Assembly (NCBI GenBank): GCA_022795855.1 | Contig: JAAWHL010000007.1 | Location: forward strand, 1-53,335 | Direction of reading: 5' to 3' | DNA: 53,335 bases | DNA from: Lawsonibacter sp. | GTDB taxonomy: Bacteria > Bacillota > Clostridia > Oscillospirales > Oscillospiraceae | In this document: piece after piece, positions 16,615 through 24,795 of the stretch | Numbering within the stretch: the first letter of the stretch is position 1 | Layout of the letters: each line of letters opens with the position of its first letter | The notes under the pieces: generated by a model | What the model was told of the DNA's origin: nothing | Database searches by the model: none | What the model saw: only the letters and a program-made list of their open reading frames with translations | Made by a program: the position numbers and the translations under genes

Positions 16615-17790
16615 ATGACCAAAATTGATATTATTTCCGGATTTCTGGGGGCGGGCAAGACTACGCTGATTAAAAAACTGCTCTCCGACGCGTTCCAGGG
16701 ACAGAAGAACGTTCTGATTGAGAACGAGTTCGGCGAAATCGGCATCGACAGCGGCTTTTTGAAGGACGCCGGGGTGGAAATCACCGAGATGAACTCCGGC
16801 TGCATCTGCTGCTCCCTGGTGGGCGACTTCGGCACGGCCCTTCAGCAGGTGCTGGACCAGTACGCCCCCGAGCGCATCATCATTGAGCCCTCCGGCGTGG
16901 GCAAGCTCTCCGACGTAATCGCCGCCGTGGAGCGGGTCAGGGACGGCGGGGCTCCCCTGGAGCTGCACAGCTTTGTCACGGTGGTGGACGCGCTGAAATG
17001 CAGGGTTTATATGAAAAATTTCGGCGAGTTCTTCAACAATCAGGTGGAGCACGCCAGCGCCATTCTCCTCTCCCGCACCCAGAACATGGATCCGGCCAAG
17101 CTGGAGGCCGCTGTCAGGCTTCTGCGGGAGCACAACCCCAAAGCCGCAATCCTCACCACCCCCTGGGAGGAGCTGTCCGGCGCTCAGATTGTCGCCGCCA
17201 TGGAGGGCGGGCGCTCTTTGGCCGGGGAGCTGCTGGAGGAGATTGAGCACCACGGGCACGACCACGGCCCGGACTGCACCTGCGGCTGCCATGACCACGA
17301 GCACGAGCATCATCATGACCACGAGCATCATCACGGCTGCGCAGAGGAGGACTGCGGCAGCTGCGGGCACGGGCATCACCACGAGCACGAGCATGACCAC
17401 GAGCACGAGCACCACCATGGGCATGAGCATCATCACGGCCCCGAGGAGGACTGCGGCGCCTGCTGCGGCCATGACCACCATCACCATGAACACGGCCACC
17501 ACCACGCCGACGAGGTGTTCACCTCCTGGGGCCGGGAGACCCCCCGCAGGTACAGCCGGGAGGAGCTCCAGGAGATCCTGGCCGCCCTGTCCACCGGCGA
17601 GGACTACGGCATCATCCTCCGGGCCAAGGGCATGGTCCCCCAGGACGGGGCGGACGGGTGGCTCCACTTTGATCTGGTGCCCGGCGAATTCCAGATTCGC
17701 GAGGGCGGCGCGGACTACACCGGCCGGCTGTGCGTCATCGGCTCTGAACTGAAGGAGGACCGGCTGGAGGGCCTCTTTCATCTCTCCTAA
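16615..17790 (+). CDS. COG0523/CobW-type GTPase with a long His-rich metal-binding segment
   Basis: 391-residue G3E P-loop GTPase of the metallochaperone family. The Walker A is GFLGAGKTT (residues 9-17). The metal-binding CXCC motif is SGCICCS (Cys 63, 65, 66), and EPSGV is the family's switch region. Residues about 212-302 form an extreme His/Cys/acidic stretch with repeated HEHEHHH units and four Cys-rich islands (CTCGC, CGSC, CGACC). A CobW C-terminal domain follows. The segment is far longer than in most family members and suggests zinc, or possibly nickel or cobalt, storage or delivery. No Zur box was recognised upstream; the 5' spacer is occupied by a palindrome fragment. GTPase metallochaperone is near certain; the metal is not. 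Confidence 0.88.
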   Translation: MTKIDIISGFLGAGKTTLIKKLLSDAFQGQKNVLIENEFGEIGIDSGFLKDAGVEITEMNSGCICCSLVGDFGTALQQVLDQYAPERIIIEPSGVGKLSDVIAAVERVRDGGAPLELHSFVTVVDALKCRVYMKNFGEFFNNQVEHASAILLSRTQNMDPAKLEAAVRLLREHNPKAAILTTPWEELSGAQIVAAMEGGRSLAGELLEEIEHHGHDHGPDCTCGCHDHEHEHHHDHEHHHGCAEEDCGSCGHGHHHEHEHDHEHEHHHGHEHHHGPEEDCGACCGHDHHHHEHGHHHADEVFTSWGRETPRRYSREELQEILAALSTGEDYGIILRAKGMVPQDGADGWLHFDLVPGEFQIREGGADYTGRLCVIGSELKEDRLEGLFHLS

Positions 17791-17819
17791 ACGGATATTT
17801 TAGCTCATTTTATACAAAG

Positions 17820-17850
17820 AGGACTCCCGCGGCACATCCGCGGGAGTCCT
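17820..17850 (+). terminator. 13-bp hairpin after the CobW-type gene
   Basis: AGGACTCCCGCGG (17820-17832) pairs perfectly with CCGCGGGAGTCCT (17838-17850) around CACAT. The trailing sequence is TCTGCGC, not a U-run. It probably marks the 3' end of the upstream transcript. Confidence 0.65.
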
Positions 17851-17859
17851 TCTGCGCAT

Positions 17860-18185
17860 AGAACCTGTATTCCCAGGCCTTGTTTGAAAAATGGAAATAT
17901 GACCAGATGCGGAGGATTTTACTGCCGGACGAGGCCGACTTTTCGCAGGAATACTGGATGTCTTTCAAGAAAAATCGGGGAAGTATGGCGGTAAAAGACC
18001 CGCCGGTTTGGCGTATTGACAATTTTCAAACGGGCCCTAGCCGAAAATGATGCCTGGACGAGGAATTTTTCCGCCGGACAGGGCGCATTTTCGCAGGGAT
18101 GCTTTGTGTATTCCAAGGAAATGGAACGCAATATGGCGGAGAACGTCCCGGCCGGATGCGGTTTAAGGGTCTGAATACAGGTTCT
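17860..18185. mobile_element. MITE-like repeat E1 with perfect 13-bp terminal inverted repeats
   Basis: AGAACCTGTATTC (17860-17872) and its exact reverse complement (18173-18185) bound a 326-bp non-coding segment. Inside are two diverged copies of a roughly 90-bp unit (from about 17911 and about 18061, offset near 150 bp). The shared landmarks are a GGATTTT run, GCCGGAC, TTTTCGCAGG and ATTCCAAG-like tracts, and a TATGGCGG end. Related elements are at 24598-24790, 32212-32272 and 36327-36487. The right terminal repeat touches the stop codon of the histidine kinase gene. No transposase is encoded. This element fills the whole gap between the two genes apart from the hairpin at 17820-17850. Confidence 0.75.
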
Positions 18186-20659
18186 TAATCCGCTTCCTGC
18201 TTCTCCGGCCCGCCCTGGGGCGCGTCCTGCTCCGCGATTGGGAAACGCACGGTGACGGTAAACAGGTCGGCCTCGGTGGACACCGTCAGCGTACCGCCGC
18301 AGGCCCGGGTGAAGGACTCCGCGATGGACAGGCCCAGGCCGGAGCCCCCGTCGGACCGGCTCTCGTCCCCCCGGACAAAGCGGGCGGTGTAATCGGCGCT
18401 GGGGCGCAGCTCGTCGGCTGAGGTATTTTTGACGCTGGCCCCGGCCACGCTCCCCTGACAGCTCAGGGTCAGGTAGACCCGGGAACCCGGCATGGAGTAC
18501 TTCAGGGCGTTGCCGATGAGATTCTGAAACACCCGGTACATCCGGTTGCTGTCGGCGATGATGGGCACCTCCGCCTCCGGGATGTCCACCCGGAAGGTCA
18601 GTCCGCTGTTCCCGATGGCCGAGTCCATATCGGCCATGGTCTGGCGCAGCAGCCGGGCAAAGTCCAGCCGCTCCAGCTTGACGGGCAGCTGCCCGGAGGC
18701 GGCCTTGCTCACCTCAAACACATCCTGGACCATCGCCTTCAGTCTCTGGGCCTTCTCGCTTAAAATGCGGACATACTCCCCAGCGGGGGGCTCCAGGTGC
18801 TCCTGCTCCAGCAGCTCGGCGTAGCTGATAATGGAGGTCAGGGGAGTTTTCAGGTCGTGGGACACGTTGGTCACCAGCTCCACCTTCATCCGCTCGCTGC
18901 GGGTGCGCTGGTCCACCGCCTGGTGCAATCCCTGCTGAATGTGGTTTAAGTCGTCGGCCATCTGATGCAGGTCGTGGTCGGGCGGCAGGTCCAGCTCCCC
19001 CTGGAGGCTGCCGGCGCGGATGGCCGCCGCCTGCTCCGCCACCGCCCCCAGGTCGGTCCACAGCCGCCGTTGCCGCCACAGGAAGGCCGCCGCAACCAGA
19101 ATCAGCAGGGCCGCCGGGGTACAGATTGCCCACACCGCCTCCAGCCGGCCGCCGCTCCAGCCGTAGGCCGACGTGTAGACCAGCAGGTTCAGGTTGACCG
19201 CGCCCAGCAGCAGCACCGCCAGGGCGGTCAGGCCGGACACCCGGCTCAGCCGCTTCTGAATGGGCTTGTCCAGCCCCCAGGCGCACATCATCCCCACAAT
19301 CCCGTGCCGCCAGGGCTTTTTGTTATACCGCCAGTCGTTGACCAGCAGCAGATACAGCCCCCACAGCATCGCCAGCGCGGCGGCCATGTGGTCGCTCAGC
19401 TCCCGCAGGTACTCCTGGAACAGCCAGCTCCAGTTCTCCGCCAGCATGGCCCCCATGTCCGTCACATAGGCGACGGGGACTTCGCTGACGGCATATGCCT
19501 GATAGAGCTCTTCCGCGCTGGCCACCCCGAACTGCTCCTGCAGCTCCTGCTCGGTCATCATCTCAATCTCCGCAGGGATATACCCGGGAACGGCCTCGGC
19601 CACGGCGTCGGAGTAGGTGTAGGCGTAGGTCAGCTCCCGCCAGATGTCCGCGAGCTGGGTGTCTCGGGGCATCAGGCCCACCAGTAGGGCCGCAGCCAGG
19701 AGGATTTTCACCTCGAACCAGATTTTCCCCGTCCCACGGGCCAGAGCGCGGTCGGCCCGGGCCTTGTCCCGGCGCAGCAGTATATAGAGCACCAGCAGCG
19801 CCGCGCCCAGGCCCAGCTGGACCTGCCGGCGGGTAAAGTCCTCCCGATAGCCCTCCAGGCTCTGGTTCAGGTAATACAGCTCGCTGTAGAGGTCGGCGCT
19901 GCCATTTTTGTCGTAGCTGCCCCGAATAAACACCTGGGGCTCATCCAGCACGGCGATGGTCACCCGCAGGTCCTTCACACTGTCCCCCGCCTGGAAATTC
20001 CGGTAGCCGGGGACGTACCACTGCCCTCCGCTCTTGTAGTCGTAGTAGCCGTCCCCGTAGATGTCCAGCTCCTCCCCATCTTTCCAGGCGCGCACCTTCT
20101 CCCCGTCGAACTGCAGCAGGAAGCTGTAGCCCTCGGGAAGCGAGAACGGCGTTGTAACGGAGTTGAGGCCCTCCGCGTTCCGGTAGAGGATTGTCCGGCC
20201 CTTTGCCACCGTGTAGAGGACGTTTTTGTCCTCCTTCATTTCCTCGTGCCTGGCCTGGGCCTGGCGCCGGTAGCGCTCCTCCCGGGTCTCCGGGACGGTC
20301 CCGGAGGAGACGGAGCTGCGCCAGCCCGCATCCTCCTCCCCGCTGTAGGTGCCATATACCGGCCCGCCGGCCCCCATGGCCAGCAGCAGCTCCAGGCGGC
20401 CCTGCATAAACTGCCGGAACTGATGGGTGTCCTGGTAGTCCTCCTGCCGGCTGTCGGCCAGCCACTGCCGCCCGCGGGAGGAGGAGTAGGCGCTCCAGAA
20501 GAAGACCGCCCCGTCCAGCAGCAGGCTGACCCCCAGCACAAAGGCCAGGAAGGCGCACACCGCCCGCACCGCACCCCGGCGTCCCATTTTCGGTTCCGAC
20601 ACCTCGCCCTCCAGGGCGGGAAGCTCCTTTTTACGAATGCTTTTCCATTTTATAACCAA
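18185..20659 (-). CDS. large sensor histidine kinase with multi-span membrane region
   Basis: About 824 residues. One membrane helix near residue 40 is followed by an extracytoplasmic region of roughly 230 residues and then about five more helices, with another outside loop between two of them. The cytoplasmic part has a HAMP-like segment, a HisKA H-box (SHDLKTPLTS, His near 601), an N-box (NLIGNALKYS) and G-boxes (DGGSGLGLSIA). This is VanS/PhoR-type kinase chemistry on an unusually long sensor part. The start is uncertain: TTG 20659 overlaps the response regulator by 29 nt and gives a KWKSIRKKE start, and ATG 20587 is the next option. The stop codon abuts the terminal repeat of E1. The partner is the regulator at 20631-21338. 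Confidence 0.87.
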   Translation of the reverse strand: MVIKWKSIRKKELPALEGEVSEPKMGRRGAVRAVCAFLAFVLGVSLLLDGAVFFWSAYSSSRGRQWLADSRQEDYQDTHQFRQFMQGRLELLLAMGAGGPVYGTYSGEEDAGWRSSVSSGTVPETREERYRRQAQARHEEMKEDKNVLYTVAKGRTILYRNAEGLNSVTTPFSLPEGYSFLLQFDGEKVRAWKDGEELDIYGDGYYDYKSGGQWYVPGYRNFQAGDSVKDLRVTIAVLDEPQVFIRGSYDKNGSADLYSELYYLNQSLEGYREDFTRRQVQLGLGAALLVLYILLRRDKARADRALARGTGKIWFEVKILLAAALLVGLMPRDTQLADIWRELTYAYTYSDAVAEAVPGYIPAEIEMMTEQELQEQFGVASAEELYQAYAVSEVPVAYVTDMGAMLAENWSWLFQEYLRELSDHMAAALAMLWGLYLLLVNDWRYNKKPWRHGIVGMMCAWGLDKPIQKRLSRVSGLTALAVLLLGAVNLNLLVYTSAYGWSGGRLEAVWAICTPAALLILVAAAFLWRQRRLWTDLGAVAEQAAAIRAGSLQGELDLPPDHDLHQMADDLNHIQQGLHQAVDQRTRSERMKVELVTNVSHDLKTPLTSIISYAELLEQEHLEPPAGEYVRILSEKAQRLKAMVQDVFEVSKAASGQLPVKLERLDFARLLRQTMADMDSAIGNSGLTFRVDIPEAEVPIIADSNRMYRVFQNLIGNALKYSMPGSRVYLTLSCQGSVAGASVKNTSADELRPSADYTARFVRGDESRSDGGSGLGLSIAESFTRACGGTLTVSTEADLFTVTVRFPIAEQDAPQGGPEKQEAD

Positions 20660-21338
20660 TGCCCCACACCACCTTCAAATAGTCCGGCTCCTTCGGATTG
20701 AGCTCAATTTTTTCCCGGATGCGGCGGATGTGGACCATCACCGTGTTCTCGGAGGAGTAGGCCTCCTCCCCCCAGACGCGCCGGTAGATCTCCTCCGCCG
20801 GGAACACCCGGCCCGGATAGCTCATCAGCAGCTCCACGATCCCGGTCTCCGTAGCGGTCAGCTTCACCGTCTCCCCGTCGGCGGTGAGCACCCGGCCCGC
20901 CGGGTCAAAGCTCAGCCGGCCGTTGACCAGCAGGTCCGTCCGCTGGGCGTTCACGTCCCCCAGGGAGGTGTACCGCCGCAGCTGGCTGCGCACCCGGGCC
21001 ACCAGCTCCTGGGTGGAGAAGGGCTTGGTCACATAGTCGTCCGCCCCCATGCTCAGGCCCAGGATCTTGTCGCTCTCCTCGCTCTTGGCGGAGAGGACGA
21101 TGATGGGCAGATTGCGCTTCTCCCGGATGCGCAGCACCGCCGACAGGCCGTCCAGCCGGGGCATCATCACATCCATCAGAATCAGACGCAGCCCGGGCGT
21201 CAGCGCCAAATCCAGCGCCTGCATCCCGTCGTAGGCCCGCAGTACGCAGTAGCCCTCCTTCTCCAGGGCCAGGGCAATGGCGCCCACAATCTCCCGGTCG
21301 TCGTCTACCACCAAAATGGCGGGGGTCTGCTCGCTCAT
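20631..21338 (-). CDS. OmpR/PhoB-family response regulator
   Basis: 235 residues. The receiver domain has the acidic pair in VVDDD, phospho-acceptor Asp in LILMDVMMPRLDG, Thr/Ser in IIVLSAKS and Lys in YVTKPFS. It is followed by a winged-helix DNA-binding domain (LTATETGIVELLMSYPGRVF, then VMVHIRRIREKIE). The frame opens at 21398, but the start is ATG 21338, with AAGGAG at 21347-21352. The upstream region holds three TTGTAAGA boxes, two of them 11 bp apart, as expected for binding by this family, so autoregulation is likely. It is co-transcribed with the histidine kinase. Proximity to the D-amino-acid locus suggests, but does not prove, control of it. Confidence 0.93.
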   Translation of the reverse strand: MSEQTPAILVVDDDREIVGAIALALEKEGYCVLRAYDGMQALDLALTPGLRLILMDVMMPRLDGLSAVLRIREKRNLPIIVLSAKSEESDKILGLSMGADDYVTKPFSTQELVARVRSQLRRYTSLGDVNAQRTDLLVNGRLSFDPAGRVLTADGETVKLTATETGIVELLMSYPGRVFPAEEIYRRVWGEEAYSSENTVMVHIRRIREKIELNPKEPDYLKVVWGIGYKMEKHS

Positions 21339-21370
21339 CGCGTTCGCTCCTTCCGTTGTAGCCTGCACAT

Positions 21371-21427
21371 AGGATAACAGAAATTTCTTACAATGCAAGT
21401 GGGGTTTCTCTTACAAGTTTCTTACAA
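21371..21427 (-). promoter_or_regulatory. promoter and three direct-repeat operators of the two-component operon
   Basis: On the - strand TTGCAT (21393-21398) and TATCCT (21371-21376) are 16 nt apart. TTGTAAGA occurs three times, at 21420-21427, 21409-21416 and 21386-21393. The first two are exactly 11 bp apart just upstream of the -35, the usual layout for an OmpR-type regulator; the third overlaps the -35. The outermost box overlaps the T-run of the terminator for the upstream gene. Confidence 0.65.
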
Positions 21428-21430
21428 AAA

Positions 21431-21459
21431 GCCGCCGCAGGCGGCGGCACCTGCGGCGG
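21431..21459 (-). terminator. terminator of the M20 amidohydrolase transcript
   Basis: CCGCCGCAGG (21432-21441) pairs with CCTGCGGCGG (21450-21459). On the - strand the stem is followed by CTTTTTGTAAG, so it is an intrinsic terminator for the gene ending at 21476. Confidence 0.8.
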
Positions 21460-21475
21460 TTCTGCGTTTCTGTGC

Positions 21476-22651
21476 TCAGGGCTCCTCCAAAAAGCGCCGG
21501 GCGATGGCGGCGTAAGCCGCGCTGCCCTCCCACAGCTTGGATTCGTCCACGTCAAAGCGCTCGTTATGGTGGGGGAAATCGGTCCCCTTCTCCGAGGAAT
21601 AGGTGCTCAGGAACAGATAGGCCCCCGGCACCCGCTCCAGGTAGTAGGCAAAGTCCTCCCCGCCCATGTTGGGCGCGTCCAGCCGGTCCTCCACCGGCAC
21701 GCCGGGCAGGTCCCGGCGCAGGGCCTCCGCGGCCAGGGCGGCGCACCTGCCGTCGTTGGTCAGGGCGGGCGCGCCCCAGTCCATCTCGCACCGGCAGTGC
21801 CCGCCGAAGGCGGCGGCGATGCCGGAGGATACCTCCTCCAGCCGCCGGGCCAGCTTCATGCGGGTCTCCTGGTCCAGGGCGCGGGTGGTGCCCTCCAGCT
21901 CCACCTGGCCGGGGATCAGGTTGTACTGCCGTCCCCCCTGGATGCGCCCCAGGCTGACGACCGCCGCCCGGGCCGCCGGAATCTCCCGGGCCGCCAGCCC
22001 CCGGAGGGCCAGCACCACGTGGCCGGCGATATAGATGGGATCCACCCCCTTCTCCGGGGAGGAGCCGTGACAGCCAAACCCGGATATGGTCAGGGTGAAC
22101 CGGTCGAAGGAGGCCATACAGCAGCCCGGAGGGACCAGAATGGTTCCGGAGGGGTACTTCTCCCCAAAAAGTGTGCCGATGTGCATCCCGAAAATGCCGT
22201 CCACTCCCTCCAGGGCCCCGGCGTCAATCAGCTCCCGGGCCCCCTTGGCAATCTCCTCGCCGGTCTGGAACAGCAGGCGGACCGAGCCCTTCAGCCCCTC
22301 CCGCTCCCCCGCCAGCACCCTTGCCGCCCCCAGGAGCATGGCCGTGTGGGCGTCGTGGCCGCAGGCGTGCATATACCCCGGATTTCGGGAGGAGAAGGGC
22401 AGCTCCGTCTTCTCGTCGATGGGCAGAGCGTCCATATCCGCCCGGAGGGCCGCGGTCTTCCCCGGCGCTCCCCCCTTGATTTCGGCCCAGATGCCCCCGC
22501 CCGGGTTAGGCTGGGTGTACGGAATCCCCAGCCGCTCCAGCTCCCGGGTCACAAAGCGGCCTGTCTCCGGCAGGGCCACCCCCGTCTCCGGAATTTTGTG
22601 CAGCTCCCGCCGCAGGGAAACCACATAGCTTTGCAGCTCGCTGTCTGTCAT
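21476..22651 (-). CDS. M20-family amidohydrolase (N-acyl-amino-acid / hippurate hydrolase-like)
   Basis: 391-residue zinc-dependent metallopeptidase-type hydrolase. The conserved pieces of the M20D (HipO/IAA-amino-acid hydrolase) group are present: MHACGHDAHTAMLLGAA with metal ligands, then TGEEIAKGARELI with the catalytic Glu, and NMGGEDFAYY near the C-terminus. It is expected to release an amino acid from an N-acyl conjugate. The start is placed at ATG 22651 because AAAGGAG at 22659-22665 has 7-nt spacing; the ATG at 22657 is too close. Lying 13 nt after the pseudo-deacylase gene and in the same operon as D-aminoacylase, it probably handles acylated amino acids as well. Confidence 0.88.
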   Translation of the reverse strand: MTDSELQSYVVSLRRELHKIPETGVALPETGRFVTRELERLGIPYTQPNPGGGIWAEIKGGAPGKTAALRADMDALPIDEKTELPFSSRNPGYMHACGHDAHTAMLLGAARVLAGEREGLKGSVRLLFQTGEEIAKGARELIDAGALEGVDGIFGMHIGTLFGEKYPSGTILVPPGCCMASFDRFTLTISGFGCHGSSPEKGVDPIYIAGHVVLALRGLAAREIPAARAAVVSLGRIQGGRQYNLIPGQVELEGTTRALDQETRMKLARRLEEVSSGIAAAFGGHCRCEMDWGAPALTNDGRCAALAAEALRRDLPGVPVEDRLDAPNMGGEDFAYYLERVPGAYLFLSTYSSEKGTDFPHHNERFDVDESKLWEGSAAYAAIARRFLEEP

Positions 22652-22664
22652 ATCCATGCTCCTT

Positions 22665-24572
22665 TCAGGACATCCGGATTCCGAACATTTTGGTTTTGGG
22701 CAGATCCCCCAGGCTGGCCGAGGCCTCGGTGTCGTACTGGAGCACCCCCGCCGTCCACACCTTGCTGATGCCCCGGGCCGGGCTGTCCCCGGGCCGGCGG
22801 GGCAGCTGCTCCGGGCGAAGCAGGGCCAGGTCGGCCGTCATGCCCTCCCGAATCAGCCCCCGGTCCCACAGCCCCAGCCGGGCCGCCTGGGCCATGGTGT
22901 TCCGGCGCACCGCCTCCTCCAGAGAAAGCAGGCCCCGCTCCAGAACGTAGTGCCCCAGAAACCAGGGGACCGCGTGGTCGTCCTCCCCGCTCAGAGACAG
23001 GCCGTCGGTACACAGGGCGGTATAGGGCTCCTCCAGCAGGCGGGCCATAAACTCCTCGTCGTCCGTCCTCAGCAGGGCATGGACCGGCCCGCCCCCCTCC
23101 AGCAGGGACAGCACCAGCTCCTCCGGAGGGCAGCCCCGCCGGGCCGCCTCCTGCTCCAGGGTGGTCTCACCCTCCGGGAGGGTGAGCGTCAGGGCGGCGG
23201 GGCCCCCTGCCGCCGCCAGCCTGCGGGCGGCCTCCGCCGCCGCCTCGTCCCGGCCGGGGCCCTCCCGGGGCAGAAGGAGCTCTCCCAGCTCTGTCCAGAG
23301 GCTGCCCGGGGTCAGGGCCATCAGCCCCAGCGGCTGGGCGCACCGCCCCGTCACCGCCAGGGCCACGTCCGCCCCCCGGGCCCGGAACCCATCCCACAGC
23401 CGGCACACCGCCTCCCCCAGGTCCCGTCCGGCCCCGGGGGCGTGGAGGTTGGTGACGGTCAGGGAGACCCCGGTCTCCAGCGCCAGACGGCCCGCCCGCT
23501 CCAGGGCGGGGATCAGGCCCTCCCGGTCCGGGAACAGCTGAACCGCCGCCCGGCCGCCGCACTGGGCGGCGGTCCGGAGCACGGCCTCCAGCTCCCCGTC
23601 CTCCAGATCGGAACAGGGGGGATAGGCCAGGCCGAAGGAAATCCCCTTGGCCCCGCTGTTCAGCCCGCTGCGCACCCGGCCGCACAGCTGCTCCAGCTCC
23701 TGCCCGTCTGGGAGCCCCGCCTGACAGCCCGCCACCGTGGCCCGCAGGGTGCCGTAGCCGATGAAGCTCTCCAGCCGGGCGGGATAGCTCAGCCGCTCCA
23801 GCTCCATCAGGTACAGGCCCGTGTTGTCAAAGGACTTCTCCCGCCCCTGCCTGCCGTGCACGGCGGAGAACCGCTCCAGGGCCTCCTTCTGGGCGCCGGA
23901 GCGTATGGGGGCCAGGGACTGGCCGTTCTGACCCGGAATCTCGGTGGTGATGCCCTGACGGACCGCCCGGACGCTCTCCTCCGGGTCAAACACCCCCGCC
24001 TCACAGCAGCAGCAGGGGTTCACAAAACCGGGGATCAGAACCCGGTCCGTCCCGTCCACCACGGCGTACTCCTTCGCCTTGACGGGGATGCCGGGGCGAA
24101 TCAGCCGGATAATCCCCCCCTCCAGCAGCACGTCGGACCGGAAGGGGGCCGCGCCGGTGCCGTCCACCACCGCCGCGCCGGTAATCAGGGTCCGCTGCCC
24201 GGCGGACTGCCGGCCGGCCGGGCCGGCCGCGCCGGTGGGGGCGTGGATGTCAAAGAACAGCACGGACCAGGCCCGCACCTCCTCCCCCAGCTTCATGCGG
24301 GAGGCGATGAAGTAGGCGTCGGAGGACGAGACTACCATCACAATGTACTGCACAATCCGCACAATATTGTACACCACCGGATGGAGCTGGGCCGCGCTGT
24401 ACATCAGAAACCAAGCCAGCAGCATACTTCCGCCCTTGACCGTCTGGCCGTTCAGGGCCTGGGCTGCGCCGGGCAGCAGGAACGAGACAATGGCCGACAC
24501 CACCGGTCCCATCACCCGTCTGCGGGGCGGGATTCCGCGGTTGGAAAAGAATTGCTTGACAGACTCCGGCAT
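22665..24572 (-). CDS. membrane-anchored D-aminoacylase-fold protein lacking most metal ligands (probable pseudoenzyme)
   Basis: 635 residues in two parts. Residues 1-130 have a hydrophobic region resembling small TM2-type membrane domains (FLLPGAAQALNGQTVKGG, with two or three helices). From about 127 on the protein follows the N-acyl-D-amino-acid deacylase fold, paralogous to the gene at 26233-27822. The HxH metal pair after PGF is replaced by four cysteines (PGFVNPCCCCEAG, residues 187-190). The GNCG cysteine site reads GQNG, and the later HM and SH ligand histidines are missing, while the aspartate in CTDG remains. The frame is intact and well coded. The start ATG 24572 has AAAGGAGG at good spacing. 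It is probably a scaffold, sensor or regulator rather than a deacylase. Confidence 0.75.
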   Translation of the reverse strand: MPESVKQFFSNRGIPPRRRVMGPVVSAIVSFLLPGAAQALNGQTVKGGSMLLAWFLMYSAAQLHPVVYNIVRIVQYIVMVVSSSDAYFIASRMKLGEEVRAWSVLFFDIHAPTGAAGPAGRQSAGQRTLITGAAVVDGTGAAPFRSDVLLEGGIIRLIRPGIPVKAKEYAVVDGTDRVLIPGFVNPCCCCEAGVFDPEESVRAVRQGITTEIPGQNGQSLAPIRSGAQKEALERFSAVHGRQGREKSFDNTGLYLMELERLSYPARLESFIGYGTLRATVAGCQAGLPDGQELEQLCGRVRSGLNSGAKGISFGLAYPPCSDLEDGELEAVLRTAAQCGGRAAVQLFPDREGLIPALERAGRLALETGVSLTVTNLHAPGAGRDLGEAVCRLWDGFRARGADVALAVTGRCAQPLGLMALTPGSLWTELGELLLPREGPGRDEAAAEAARRLAAAGGPAALTLTLPEGETTLEQEAARRGCPPEELVLSLLEGGGPVHALLRTDDEEFMARLLEEPYTALCTDGLSLSGEDDHAVPWFLGHYVLERGLLSLEEAVRRNTMAQAARLGLWDRGLIREGMTADLALLRPEQLPRRPGDSPARGISKVWTAGVLQYDTEASASLGDLPKTKMFGIRMS

Positions 24573-24597
24573 GAGGGGCCCTCCTTTTTGGGTTATG

Positions 24598-24790
24598 TAA
24601 AAACCTGCTTCATCTCTATAGGGATACCGAATGGCGGGGCATTCTGCCGCCCGATGCGGAAGGCTTTCCCGGGAGCCCTCTGTGTCCCCCGGGGATCCGA
24701 GCGGGAATACCGCTTGAGCGCTAAGAAAACAGAGCACAGCCGGGGCAGTCCCGCCCAGGTGCGCACTTGAGCGGGTGGATCCGGGTTTTA
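24598..24790. mobile_element. degenerate MITE-like repeat E4
   Basis: Imperfect ends TAAAAACCTG (from 24598) and CCGGGTTTTA (to 24790) enclose one diverged copy of the unit seen in E1. The best-preserved part is CTCTGTGT followed by a CCGGGGATCC-like tract and GAATACCGC (about 24678-24711). Together with the hairpin at 24796-24827 it makes up the 304-nt gap between the permease and the pseudo-deacylase gene; I see no other feature there. Confidence 0.5.
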
Positions 24791-24795
24791 AGTGA

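Noticed and set aside
17791-18184. Small ORFs in the gap after the CobW-type gene
   Set aside because: They lie in the repeat element E1 and its flanking hairpin; no ribosome sites.
22656-24770. 704-codon + strand frame opposite the pseudo-deacylase gene
   Set aside because: The - strand frame follows the D-aminoacylase fold over its full length; this one is low-complexity shadow.
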